Shown here piece after piece: positions 1 to 10,608 of a stretch of 33,295 bases of DNA. How positions within the stretch are numbered: position 1 is the first letter of the stretch; the number at the start of each line of letters is the position of its first letter. Below the pieces are notes generated by a model. The model was given only the letters and a program-made list of their open reading frames with translations, ran no database searches and was not told where the DNA came from. Location: the NCBI GenBank assembly GCA_002224055.1, contig AZLU01000027.1, forward strand, positions 1 through 33,295. The letters run 5' to 3'. Made by a program: the position numbers and the translations under genes. This DNA is from Pezizomycotina sp. ARF18 (Eukaryota; Ascomycota).

Positions 1-37
1 CCTTACACAACCACTCCTCTAAACTCCCCTCCCCTAG

Positions 38-1465
38 GATGCACGGACTCTGGACTACAGCACACCCGCACCGACCCCTCAGCCGCAAGCCTCGCCGTTC
101 TTCGAGCGCTGGCAGTCCAGCCAGCGCCCGCCGCAGGAGCGAACAGATCCCCGTGAGGGCGTTCCCTCGTTCCCCTCGACCCCTCAACCGAATAGGAACT
201 CGGCCACCCCGCTGAGCTTTCCCCCCTTACTACAACACCCCTTCCCACGGCCCGCCTACGCCCCCGTCCCTTCTCCGACCCCTGGCCAGCCGAATTCTTC
301 TACCGATGGGACCTGGAGGCCCGGTTCCTCCCGCCACACCCGCGTGTCTCTCCGCACGGCTACCCAGCGCTGAATTGAACCCGTCAGTTCCTCTTCTCTC
401 GTCCTCGTCCATTCCCCAAACCCTTCCCCTAGACTTAATACTACTTCGTCTAGGACGTCTCCTTCTCCTAGATTAGCAGCAGAAAATAGCTTCCGGCCCA
501 ACGCCTGAATCGGCAACATTCTCACATCAACTCCGATTATGGTGGTGGTGACGATGACGATAAGGATTCGTTCTTGAACTGTCCTTATTGTCACCCTGAG
601 ACTTTTCTTCTCCCCATCCTTCTTCCCATAAACCTGATTCTTTCACCTCGGTTCCGTTCGAATCTGTCTCTCCCCACGTAGAGTTCAAATTCACGTAAGA
701 ACATTTCAACGACGAAAACCTATGATAGTGAAGGCATCGACAGCTGCATACCCCGAACAACCGCTCATCCCGACAGGCCCATCATTGCTCCTCCCGCGAC
801 AAGACTCGCTCCAGAAAACTCGCGCACCCGGACTCGGGATCCACTGGCGATATGCACCCCAGGGCCCACGGACGACTTCCGAAACCAGACGCCTCCGACC
901 AAGAGAAGAGCTGCCGCTGCAGGAACCCTCAGGGATATGCTCGAAGAACCGGGATCCCCAAGAGCGTCCATCTAGTGCTCCTTGGGTCGGTCTCGATGCG
1001 AACTCCCTGGGCAAGTGATCTCGACGGACCGTTTACCGCGACACCGGTACCCAATCCTCGACCACCGAGCTCGCAGGAGAACTTTGGCGTGTTGCTATTC
1101 AAACTTAGCGGAAAGAGCAAAGGGCTAGAGAATGCGTTGAGAACACCGAATTCAAACGACCTGAGAAGACCCTTGTGACCGATTCCTTGACTCCGGGGAC
1201 CGTCTTTGGATCGGCTGAAGAGGCTGCTCAGCGCTGCGAGGATTACTGTGGGCCGGTGCTCAGACTGCAACGGTGCTCCGAGAACAATGTTCGCAAGGGC
1301 TCTCGGGCGTGTTACAATGGGCAGCAGAGATGGCAAGGAGTTTGTGATGCCATGTTTGGACGTGAACGCGAGCTCGAGAGGACCGAGAACTGATGACTGG
1401 AATGAGGCTTTGGAGCATGAGGTTTTGATGCCAACTGTGAAGAAATTCTCGAGCCACATGCCTAA
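38..1465 (+). CDS. Unrecognised proline-rich protein, 5'-partial, frameshifted
   Basis: A coding stretch runs in from the left edge. The first exon base is probably 38, just after a CTAAAC-like branch and a CCCCTAG acceptor. The reading is Pro/Ser/Thr-rich (for example PAPTPQPQASPFFERWQSS), then passes by frame changes near 370, 510, 600, 720 and 975 through an acidic segment with a Cys pair (DDDDKDSFLNCPYCHPETF, about 550-610), an Arg/Pro-rich segment (TPPTKRRAAAAGTLRDMLEE, about 885-945) and a charged tail ending VKKFSSHMP. A plausible intron follows (1466-1547, GTATGT...TTTTCAG). I do not recognise the family. The Cys pair could belong to a zinc-binding site but no second pair is visible. 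The frame changes match the single-base breaks seen in known genes elsewhere in the window, so this is probably one gene, not several. The end is uncertain; coding may continue past 1548. Confidence 0.45.
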
Positions 1466-1739
1466 GTATGTTTGTTTGCTTCCTTTGCGGCAAACCTTCT
1501 CGCATACATCACTTCCCCCATCATCCTATCATTTCACCTCTTTTCAGCGCGTTCCGATTGTTTACGTGTTCGCGTCCACTTGCTGCTCTTTTGCGGCGCC
1601 ATCTCCCCTTTTTTCTCGAGGGCCGGCCTTTTCATTATTTCTTTTCTCTTCTCACTTCTTTTCTCCGATAATACCTCGACTTGCATTTATTCTCTACTGT
1701 CCTCTTCTTTCTGCTACTTCTGCCCACAATCGATAATTT

Positions 1740-4700
1740 ATTATTATAACTACCACTTACCTATACATCCGGTGCCCTCATTGTTAATACCATTCATTCT
1801 ATATATCCGTTTGCGCCTCTCAAATCTCATCTCAAAGTAAGGATTTCTTATATTTGTTTTATTTCCATGTAATTGTATTATTTCGCGTGCATCTCCTCCC
1901 TCTTCTTTTCTCTTATCTCTATCTCTCCGTAAGAAAAGTCTTTTGTTTTGGTTATCTTTCAAAACTGGGTTCTTTCTTTGTCTTTGTTCTCATCATGGGA
2001 AGGTTATACAAAAGTTTGTAATCGATTATTTCCATTTTGCTATAGCACTTTCATATCAGCCCTTGTGCGCTTCGTTTCATCAATAATCCTTTTATTTATT
2101 ATTTTTCGGTGGGAACATTTGCCAAACGTTTTTAGCGTCGTACATTTGCTTGTAGTCATAGCTTCCAAAAAGCATTCAGGTCTACAGGTTTCCTTCACTG
2201 CGCTGTTTTCTCACTTCTTAGTTCTCAAGCTTTTGTTTTTTTTTTAAATAACATCCGTCGCTTCGAGTAGCATGTTCTTTGGGTTGCTGCTACGGAAATA
2301 CCCTGTTGTAATTCTATTCTTTCATTATTATTTTTTTTCTTGAACAAGCCTCTCCTTATCATGTATTCTTTGGATCGTCTAAGTGAGGGATGACCCCGCC
2401 TAAGGTATCACCAGGCTATAGAGGAGGGATTTGCGAAAGTACGACACTCATGTCACGACTTGGAGGAGGAACCAAGAGGGAGGAAACCACCGAGAACGAT
2501 TTTTACCCGACGCTCGGCTGTGCCTTGACGTCAAAAGTTTTCCTTTTTATTTTTAACTTTTTTCGATTTTAGTCCATCGCGCAAAAATTTGTTTCGCATG
2601 TTGTTATTGTTTTAACCTGTTTATCATCGCCTCTGCAATGTTTCTCTCTGTTACATGCTTCCCAATACGCTTGGCTTATTTTCGACCGAGTTAATAATGC
2701 TCAAATTTTTAAACTTTTCTTTTTTGGCTTACTTGTACTGAAGAATCTTTAGTCTGTCGCGTTACTCTTCGATTTGTTTATTTGGTTCTTGATAATAAGT
2801 ACACTCTATCGCCCCTATCTGGCTTATTATATCACTTCAGTATATTCTTATCAATGTTAACTTTTGTTCTCTCTTCATCTTCGAAAAATACATAACACCT
2901 TTAATCCTACGATTCTTTTTTTATCTTGACTTTATTTTGTTTATCTATTGTTTTTGTTGTTTAATGCTCCTGTTTTTTAATCTTGTTCTTTATTGCTGCT
3001 ATCTGTTATTCCGTAATAAATAATATCGCGACTCCCTTCTAAACCTCTAACCGAGTGGCCCCAATACCTTAACTGTCTCTATAACTCTCAAATATATGGA
3101 GCGGCGGAGAGCAAGTAGTGATAGCTTAGATACTGCACCATTGTGCTCTCTCTTACCTATTCCTTTATTTTCCCTTCCCTGTCCCCATCGCGGACGACAA
3201 TATCCTTAATTTTGCACCTAGCTAGAATGTTTACCATACATACGCTTTATACACACCGCTCGTAAATGTAATAGTAATTATTGAGAAATTAGTTTAATCC
3301 TTTATAAATTTACTCCTTATAGACCGGTAGCGCTACATTTTCTTTCAGTCCCGTGATCCCTAGTATTCCGAACCGCCGCGAGTGAATAGTAGCTTTCTAA
3401 TAACGGGTGCCACAAGGTGTTGACGCGTTGTGGAAGTTAGGCTCTCACATGTTTCATCCGAAGTTAGTAAATTACTCAATTCGCAACGAACGAAGGAGAC
3501 TCCTAGGGGTAGCGGGGATCATCCAGGAAACAGGATCTCCTCTTACGAAGGTCTCCTCCTCCCCCCACGAATTCGCCCGTGCCTTCTTTTTTCCTCTCTT
3601 TCTCATTTTTCTTTTCTATTCTTTCTTCCCATATTCTATTCGTTTCCAAACAGCTGAGGAACCCCTTCCTAGTATTTCTTCATGATTCTCAGCTCTTTAG
3701 CTACTCGCTTTTTCTTTTTGTTACTTTTTTTGGGATTGCGTGAGTGGAGACTCAGCCCTGTGGCTTCCGCTTGCTCCGCCTCCCGAGGAGCCAAACGGCT
3801 GGGAACGCCGAGTGCTTTGGCTGGTTGGCTAAGGAAATATTAAAGATACTTATATATTAGTAGATATACTTATATATAAATCAAAAGTACCAGAGATAAG
3901 TGCTTAGCTTTATACTCTGCACGATTACGCTTAGCTATAGCTCCTTTCTCACGAGCATCGTTTGAGCTCGCAAGGCAGCGAAATGGTAACAGATACACAC
4001 AATAAGCACCTTAGCTTATCTTATCAATGCTAGTCGTTTATTTTTATTTTTCGCGAAGGGTTATTTGATTTATTTTTCTAGGATACCACTATGGATTTTT
4101 ATTGATGAGTATAACGGCGTATAGGGTTTCTTCTGTGAATATCACCCGTTCGCCTTGGGGCACGACGTTTTTGTCAAGACAGTGCTTCCAGAAACCCCAG
4201 CACGGGCGCTTATAAGATTTTTTTTTTTTTTCAATCCCTTTTAGCGCCGGGTTCGCCCCGCCACGCTCGCCAGAGACTGTTGTATCTCTCTTACCCCTTC
4301 TGTTCTTCGCTTCGAGTAATTTATTATCCTTGGACAGAAGCATCGGCCAATTTCTATTAATGACGCTCATCAAAATGTCAGATATATCGTTGGAATCGTT
4401 GGCAGATTATAATTAAGCTAAACGAGCGAAGGCCGTACCTCGTTCGCGGATACAAACTCGTGACGTTGAACTCACGACACTAACTGGAAGCATTGAAAAT
4501 TCCGCTTCCTATTATTACTATGTTTGGAGGGTAAAGGTAATTACCAATTGATTCAAGGCTGTGAAGCGCTTTCCTTACTCTGATGATCGCGCGTCGCGAT
4601 GCGTAGCACCTTTAATTCTTCTTCACGTTTAATCCCTTGAGGCTTGTAAGCAGGGACCATAACAAGAAAATCTAACCGCTCAACGAATGGACAGTTACGC

Positions 4701-6330
4701 ACACTCAGACATTTCCGATCGCGAGTTTCTGAATGCTATACTTTTTCCCTTTCTCTATTATTTAAGCTCTTGAACAAAAGAAGAACCCCCTGCCCCCTTT
4801 TTTTTTGCCACAAAAACGTGAAAGATCGAAAATATCATTTATTGCAAATTACGATTTCGTGGTCCCTCTTTGCATTGTACACTTTTGCCTCCACCACGAC
4901 AAAAGGCATTAATCCCAGATCTTATATATACGAACTCTCACGGCTCTCATAAATAAATTAGACGGTATCTATGCTTATTAAAACTACCAGAACTTAAAGC
5001 GCGCTTTAGTCATTATTTCGTCCTACTAAAGGGGAAAAAGAAAAGAAAGGAAAGGAAAAGGAAAGAAAGGAAATGAAAAACCAGGATATCAGACCCATAA
5101 CTGCCAACTAAAGGTTTCTTCCTATTATTCAACAAAAGGTGCGAGTAAAAAATTTTTTCTCCTTCTGCAGGATAATTCGCACGTTAGGGAACTGACAGAC
5201 GATACCGCACTATCACGTCTCAATATCTCTCTACTATGCCTCCTATTGTTTATAATAATGTATGATGCATATGCAGCCTAACGAAACTCCCAATTGCTTT
5301 GTACTAAGTCGAGTAAGAGATACCATGTAGTGGGAGGTGAAAATTTTTTTTCACTCTTCGCTCGTTCGGCATGCAGAATTTTCGCGCGACCATACTAAAC
5401 ATGCATGATGAAGCCAAGACCTAAAAAGAAGAAAAAAATTTTCCTGCCCAAGAGGGATTTTATTATCCCGTAACTTCCTGCAGTATTACATTCCCATCTC
5501 GGCTGGTAGCGTACTTATTTTATTGAACCTCAAAAGCCCTATGCATGTTCGTCAAGAAAACCCGTGCGAGATCGATCGATAGAACGGGTTCACCCAAAAG
5601 TGAAATTAGACTGAAACTAGGAATTTTTCTAAAACTTCATATTACAAGTTCAATACCGGAAAGTCACAAATGTGAAATATACGTTACAGCTTCGAGGGAA
5701 AGTGTCACTTTGCGCTTTTGGCGAAGTTTGAGAAGAAAAAAAATTTTTTTTTTCAAGGTCCTCTTTTTTTGAGACTACTTTGGGAATCGTAATTTTAAAT
5801 TTTTTGTTTAAAAAAATAAAAAAATTATTGATTTGTTACTTCCCCGGCAAGATAGACGAGGTTGCTTGTGAAAATGAGAGTCAGAGATCTTAAAAGCAGC
5901 AAAGAATACTGAGTGGTCAATATAAATTTTGATAGCGGTATTTCCGGGTTGATTATCTATACTATTCCAAGATTGTCGAAACTTACTATTTCGGACTTTT
6001 TATGGTCAGGGACTTTATTTTTGATTTGGCTAAAGTTTGTTCAAGGCATTGGTAATTTAAAAAAAAGCGGGCTGAGTTAAGTCATAATCTATTGGATAAA
6101 ATATTTGTTTTGTGGTTTATAAAAAAATCAGGAGATAGGAACACCAAACGAATAAAGAAAAAAAAAAAAAAAAACGATGAAATAAAGAGGGGAAAAAAAA
6201 AGCATTGTATAAGATTATATGGAGGTCCGCATCGAGGACGTGCCGGAAATTGGACCGAACCGCCTTTCGGCAGTAACAAACTGGATGGGAGAATGGGAGT
6301 ATATAAGAATCGAAGAGTCAACCTCACCGT
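1740..6330. other. Gene-poor interval, pyrimidine-rich then AT-rich
   Basis: No ORF here has convincing protein character. From about 1470 to 3000 the + strand is strongly T/C-rich. Later parts are AT-rich with A/T runs. Small open frames (2390-2572 +, 3407-3685 +, 4089-4373 -, 5545-5772 +) have no recognisable domain, splice sites or codon bias. Small items: a TTGACGTCAA palindrome at about 2526-2535, and a short GC-richer patch near 3770-3830 where AGCCAAA and TTTGGCT face each other across 20 bases. Confidence 0.6.
5030..5080. repeat. Polypurine (GGAAA/GAAAG) simple sequence
   Basis: About 50 bases contain only A and G on the + strand, built of irregular GGAAA, GAAAG and AAGG units. This is a low-complexity polypurine tract in intergenic DNA. 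No function is implied. Confidence 0.8.
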
Positions 6331-6846
6331 ACCAGCACGAATAACGGTGGTATTATTATATGACAATAGCAGCATTATATGTCTATCAACATGACATGTT
6401 TGTACCAACACTGGATGTTCGCACATTGGATGTTCGTGTCAACATCCAGTGTTCGTACCGACATGGATGTTCATGTCAACATCGTATGTTCGTATCATTA
6501 TATGTCGTATCAATATTACGTGTGCGCTCCATTGGATGTCCGCATTAGATGTTTGCACAAACATTGGATATACTTGTCAACATCGCATGTTATATCAGCA
6601 TATGTTTGTCTTAACATTACATGATGGTGGCAACAATACATGTTTGTTCAACATATCATGATTGGTAAATATACATGCAAGATATGATTAGCTTGTAGTG
6701 AACATCACAAGTTTGTATCAAACATTACAGCACGATATAATCGGCTTATAGCAGCGATTGACCAAAGTTAGGATGAATCAAAAGATACAAAAGGTGCTTA
6801 GAAAAAAGCGCCAGGTAGGATAAGAGAGGCAAGATTAGCCGTCCTT
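6331..6846. repeat. Dispersed element, copy 1 (long), with internal minisatellite
   Basis: It begins at CCAGCACGA and carries an array of imperfect units of about 20-25 bases containing GGATGTTCG and CAACAT motifs (about 6360-6660). It ends in a conserved 85-base tail (6761-6845) that finishes at AAGATTAGCCGTCC. The same head, units and tail occur again at 13135-13352, where the array is much shorter; the two tails agree at roughly 85-90% of positions by eye. The tail lies only a few bases from the stop codon of gene A, so it may form that gene's 3' UTR. No terminal inverted repeat or coding capacity is visible. The overlapping open frames here (6360-6661) exist only because the unit lacks stops. 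Confidence 0.75.
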
Positions 6847-6852
6847 TTTTCA

Positions 6853-8145
6853 TCATGTTTTCTTCCTCTTCCTCTTTTCTTCCTCTTTGTCTTTGTGACG
6901 TTTGGCCGTAATGGCCTTGTCGCCCTCGGAGGCCTTCTCAGAGACGTAACCAAATACGGGGCTGCCGGCGAGGATCAAGAGGCCCCGCGATAGATATCCA
7001 TTTTACCACCATGGTGGCGTATTTCAGCCCAGCGAGGTCGGGAGCCGTAACTCCCATCGCGTCGGCCGTACCTCCGACGAGAGCGACGCCGGCTTTGACC
7101 CAGTTCGCCCAGTCTGACCATATATATATCAGTCCTATAAACACTGCGGAATCTACCTTCCAGTTTTGCGAGATAACACGAGATGAGGAAAATTCCCATA
7201 CCAGAGTCTGCTTACCAGTATTGTTCGCAAGCTGCATGGAGAGAGTCTCCAGGTGGAATTTGTGTTTTGATATACCGATGGCCCGGCCGGTAACTTCCTC
7301 TTTGACTATACAGGTCGTTGGTTTTGTTCGTTAGCGAAACGTAGAATGGTCATTTTTAAGGAAGCTCAGAGAATTTTCCCTTGCCGCCGCTGAGGTCCTG
7401 TAGCTGGTTCCTAGCACGTCCAGCGCATTGGTCAGGACAGTCATTAGATCACCCTCTTTGGGGAGGTGTTTGAGGAGTGTGTCGACTTCAACTCATATTT
7501 AGATCAGTACACCGGCCGAACCAAAACGCGGTAGGATTTTAATGGTTTTGCCTAAATTTTATTTAACAAGCTTGAGATTTCCGGAACTTACTTTTGGTCT
7601 CGAGTTCGGCTAGATTTACATAAACAAAGAGAGCGTATTAGCGGGCGTGTAACTTGGTTAGGTGGGATTTTGAACCGCTCAAAGGATGGCTTTGAGCATG
7701 AAACTAACCAATATGGGAATGTTCGCCAGCGGAGGCCACAAGGATCCTGACTTCCATGCGCAAGACCGCATTTTCGGTGCCGAGTTTCATCTTCTCCCTG
7801 AGAAGTGCCGCAATTGTCCGCCTCCACTGCCGCCTTCTCCACCTTGAGTGTTTCGTTCTTTTGGATGAGGGGTAGCCCGATTTGATTCGATTTTTGGCTT
7901 TCGCATTTGTAAAAGTCGCGTTGATTGTTTCGAGAGTCGACTTATCCGCTTCCAGAGATCACTTGTTCAATTGTAAGTTTCTGCGTTATCAGACGCGAGA
8001 GTAACGACACCAGACTCTAGAACGCGCATCTCCTCTTCATCTTCACAATCTCCGTATTAAGGTGCTCATTTTTTGCGGCGCTTCTGTTCAAGAGCTTGTT
8101 TTCTTCCTTCGAGCTGCTGCGCTTTCCCCGCTATGGCGACTTTAA
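6853..8145 (-). CDS. Gene A: coiled-coil protein with C-terminal hydrophobic segment, paralogue of gene B
   Basis: Not a family I recognise. Read on the minus strand: a heptad-rich, charged N-terminal part (KAQQLEGRKQALEQK, EEEMRVLESGVVTLASD, GTENAVLRMEVRILV) ends in phase 1 at 7709. Intron 7708-7610 follows, then an 18-nt micro-exon (7609-7592, ELETK), intron 7591-7492, an exon from 7491 to about 7411 (VDTLLKHLPKEGDLMTVLTN), a third intron with a CGCTAAC branch ending at 7306, a 90-nt exon (7305-7216), intron 7215-7144, and a last exon. That last exon encodes WSDWANWVKAGV, a hydrophobic segment (MVVKWISIAG, then after one frameshift LLILAGSPVFGYV) and a highly basic/acidic tail ending KRKRKKT, stop at 6853-6855. 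The N-terminus is not resolved and frameshifts occur in the coiled coil. The donor of the third intron is not visible; one lost base near 7410 would explain it. The product is probably membrane-anchored with a cytosolic coiled coil (inference). Confidence 0.6.
7592..7609 (-). other. 18-nt micro-exon of gene A
   Basis: It is bounded by acceptor AAATCTAG and donor GTAAGT and flanked by introns of 99 and 100 nt. It enters and leaves in phase 1 and adds residues around ELETK, joining two coiled-coil segments in frame. The equivalent exon of gene B (11420-11437) is also exactly 18 nt and in the same phase. Confidence 0.65.
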
Positions 8146-8299
8146 CAAGCCTCAAGTCCACTCAAGTCCCCCTCCAAAAGAAATGTTCCAGAGCCGAAAA
8201 TTATAAGGACAACTTACTATTGTTTTCCTTGATTTCTTTTATAATTCAGCGTGTATTGATCCCGTAGGTTAGTCCAAGGTTTGTGGTTTTTTGATGAAA

Positions 8300-8313
8300 G
8301 GGGGGGGGGGGGG
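8300..8313. repeat. Poly-G run (14 G)
   Basis: Fourteen consecutive G in otherwise AT-rich DNA upstream of gene A. Runs of this kind are prone to length error. Confidence 0.9.
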
Positions 8314-8429
8314 AAGGCAACTGAGGTACTGGTTTTCTCGCCGATTTTCTCGGGAAGTGGTGATATGCGTGTCGACTGCAATCTCAAGAACTCAAAAGGG
8401 CGTTTTTTTTTTACGCGCATTACTCAAAC

Positions 8430-9055
8430 ATCATGGTAAGTTTGTTTACGAGGGGGGGATAACTAGTCTCGGAGCCTTCTCCGAAGGAAATAGCCGCCGA
8501 TGAAAATCTGACAATTTGTGACTTTTGATAACGGTATTTTAACCGTGGTGGGCAGGCTGGTTGGCCTTGCGGGCTGCCAGCTCCCCAGTGCAACTGCGTT
8601 TCATCTTCCGAAACAGAAGGGTGAACCAGAGTGGGGGAAAAAGAGGTTTATTCATCAATACCTTTAGAGAGTGAGATATAAAATTGTATATAGATACTTA
8701 GTTTTGTATTTGGTGGCCGCAGAACAAAAAAAAAAAAAACGTTGGGGCCTGGCTTGCCTACCTAAGTGGAGGGTAAAATTTGGTTACCAGAACCCACACA
8801 AAAAAAAAAAAAAAATTTTTTTTTTCCGTATTAGTAAGCAGAAAGTTAGCCTCTTTTTTTTTAATCTTGTGTCTTCCGCTATTATAAATTTAAGCCCTTC
8901 CTTCGCTTCTAAAAATACCTTTCCCCTTTCCCAATAACGCCACAAAAAAGCAAAGAATCGCAAATCAGTCAAAAAAAAAAAAAGAAAAAAAGAAACCAAA
9001 TCCAATCATCACCAACAACCATCGTCAATCAACAATAAAACCTCTATCTATCACG
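8430..9055. other. Divergent intergenic region between genes A and C
   Basis: This separates the 5' ends of gene A (-) and gene C (+), so it should hold both promoters. It carries A/T homopolymers, notably 16 A followed at once by 10 T (8800-8825), and an A-rich, CAA-rich leader just before the gene C start (8960-9050). The leader is typical of a fungal 5' UTR. No other gene is seen. Confidence 0.5.
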
Positions 9056-9596
9056 ATGTTCCCTCTTCTTGGGAGATCCTTGCACCGCCTCCCAAAGCTC
9101 AGGAGACAGCTGAGCAGCATCACTCCCGAGAGTCTTGATACTGTTCATATAGCTGCTAACGCTGCCGCCGCCGTAAGCTCCCATTCAAATTGGATTGGTT
9201 TTTCAAAACATCCTTCCTTTTCCTTTGTTTCTTCCCCTTTTCTAATAACATCCGAGTATTTATCATGTGACCATCAGCAAAAGGCGGGTATGTCTACCTG
9301 GTCGAAAGCGGGCGTCGGTATCGCCGTCGGCATGGCGACCGGTATCTCTGCGGCGATTATCGGCGTTCTGGGTTCTGCATACACCAGCATCATTCAGGGA
9401 GAGGTGAGTTGAGTTCAAACGTTATCCGGTTTTATAGGGTTGTTTTTAAACCTCTGGGCTTATTCATCTTTTTTTTTTTTAGTTCGTCACGATCAAGACC
9501 ACTTTGAAGGAGCACACCGCCAAATTTGAGGCTCAGTCAACGAAGCTTGAGTCCCTGTCGTCCAAGCTCGACACCCAATCGGAAAAAGCTCAATAA
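9056..9596 (+). CDS. Gene C: small predicted mitochondrial or membrane protein, glycine-zipper segment plus coiled coil
   Basis: An intact three-exon gene: 9056-9172, 9278-9403 and 9483-9596 (117, 126 and 114 nt). Both introns are phase 0, with donors GTAAGC and GTGAGT and acceptors CATCAG and T-run AG. The product is 118 aa. Residues 1-20 are basic and hydroxylated without acids (MFPLLGRSLHRLPKLRRQ), as in a mitochondrial presequence. Residues 44-80 hold STWSKAGVGIAVGMATGIS and further small residues with G/A spacing typical of a glycine-zipper membrane helix. Residues 83-118 (KTTLKEHTAKFEAQSTKLES and on) look like a short coiled coil. The family is not recognised. The W-x-K-A-G-V stretch also occurs in gene A, and W-A-K-S-G in gene B. 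Unlike most genes here it has no frameshift. An ATG at 9290 could give a shorter form without the presequence. Confidence 0.75.
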
Positions 9597-10608
9597 CGTT
9601 ATCGAAATTCTCAAGAATAAAAAATAAAATCCATCCCTTCCTTTTTTTTAAATCACGCATCCCGATTTTGTCTAGTATTAAAAATTCCCATTACATCAAC
9701 ATCAAGCAAGTGGTGGTTTTTTTTTCTTTTTCTTCTTCTTTTCCCCTTTTTTTCTGCTGTATTTATCGTATCCCCTTTTTGACACGACAAGGGAAAAAAA
9801 ATCCGGATGTTACTTTTTTTTTTTTTCATTTATCATGGGTCCCGTTTATTCATTATTGTTCTTCCTTTCCTATTAGCATCAAGCAAATGGTGTTTTTTTT
9901 TTTTCTTTCTTTCCTACGAAAGGGCGTTTTTTCACTCAATCCTACAAAACTTGCTATACTAGGACCTTCCATTGTTTTTTTCCTCCCTTCTTTCTTCTTG
10001 TAGCCTTATTACAGGTATGAACCTTTACAATGGTGGTTTAATAATAGGCGTTTATTTTATCATTCAAAAAACCCTTGTTCTAAAAATGGCGTTGCTGTGT
10101 TTCTTTATATAATATATTAGACCTTCTTTATTATCAAAGAAGACGTATTCCGGAGGTATATTGATTTTGTTAATAATCAGGCGGTTTTAATACAAAACCG
10201 ATTGCTTTCTTTTATTGTATATAACCCAAAGGACAACTCGATAGAGAGAGAAAGTTATTTTATTTTTTATTTTTTATTTTTTATTTTTTATTTTTTCCCC
10301 CTAAGCGAAGACACCAAAAGCATTTTTGCTTCTGAAAAGAAATACATTTTTGATTCAACGCTAAGAGAACTGGGTGCGGTGAAATTGATTCCGAAAAATA
10401 AACTCCTGCTTCAAATTTTATACCTCTTAAGTTACCATATCTGGACGCGAAATCACCGCCGTAGTCACTTTCCTAGGTAGTCCCCTGTGTTGTCGCCTGA
10501 TATTATTATTGTTGTTTGCCTTTGCTGTTGCCACCGCAGGTGCAACTGCTCCCTTTCATGAATAATATAGTAATTAATTTAACCCTCCCACAATTGAACC
10601 ACTATTTG
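9597..10608. other. Convergent intergenic region between genes C and B
   Basis: It lies between the 3' ends of gene C (+) and gene B (-). It is T-rich with several T runs (9717-9835, 9894-9904). It contains a hairpin-capable CGGTTTT/AAAACCG pair with a 5-nt loop (10182-10200) and the heptamer repeat at 10262. No convincing gene is seen. Confidence 0.55.
10262..10296. repeat. (ATTTTTT)5 tandem heptamer
   Basis: Five perfect 7-base units, with A at 10262, 10269, 10276, 10283 and 10290, ending at CCCC. Confidence 0.95.

Noticed and set aside
4089-4373. Minus-strand ORF of 94 codons as a gene or transposase remnant
   Set aside because: It has no recognisable domain, runs through a T12 homopolymer (read as Lys) and has no splice or promoter context.
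6360-6661. Overlapping + strand open frames as a repeat protein
   Set aside because: Three frames are open at once because the minisatellite unit lacks stops. The contracted copy at 13135 and the lack of any start context argue for a non-coding array.
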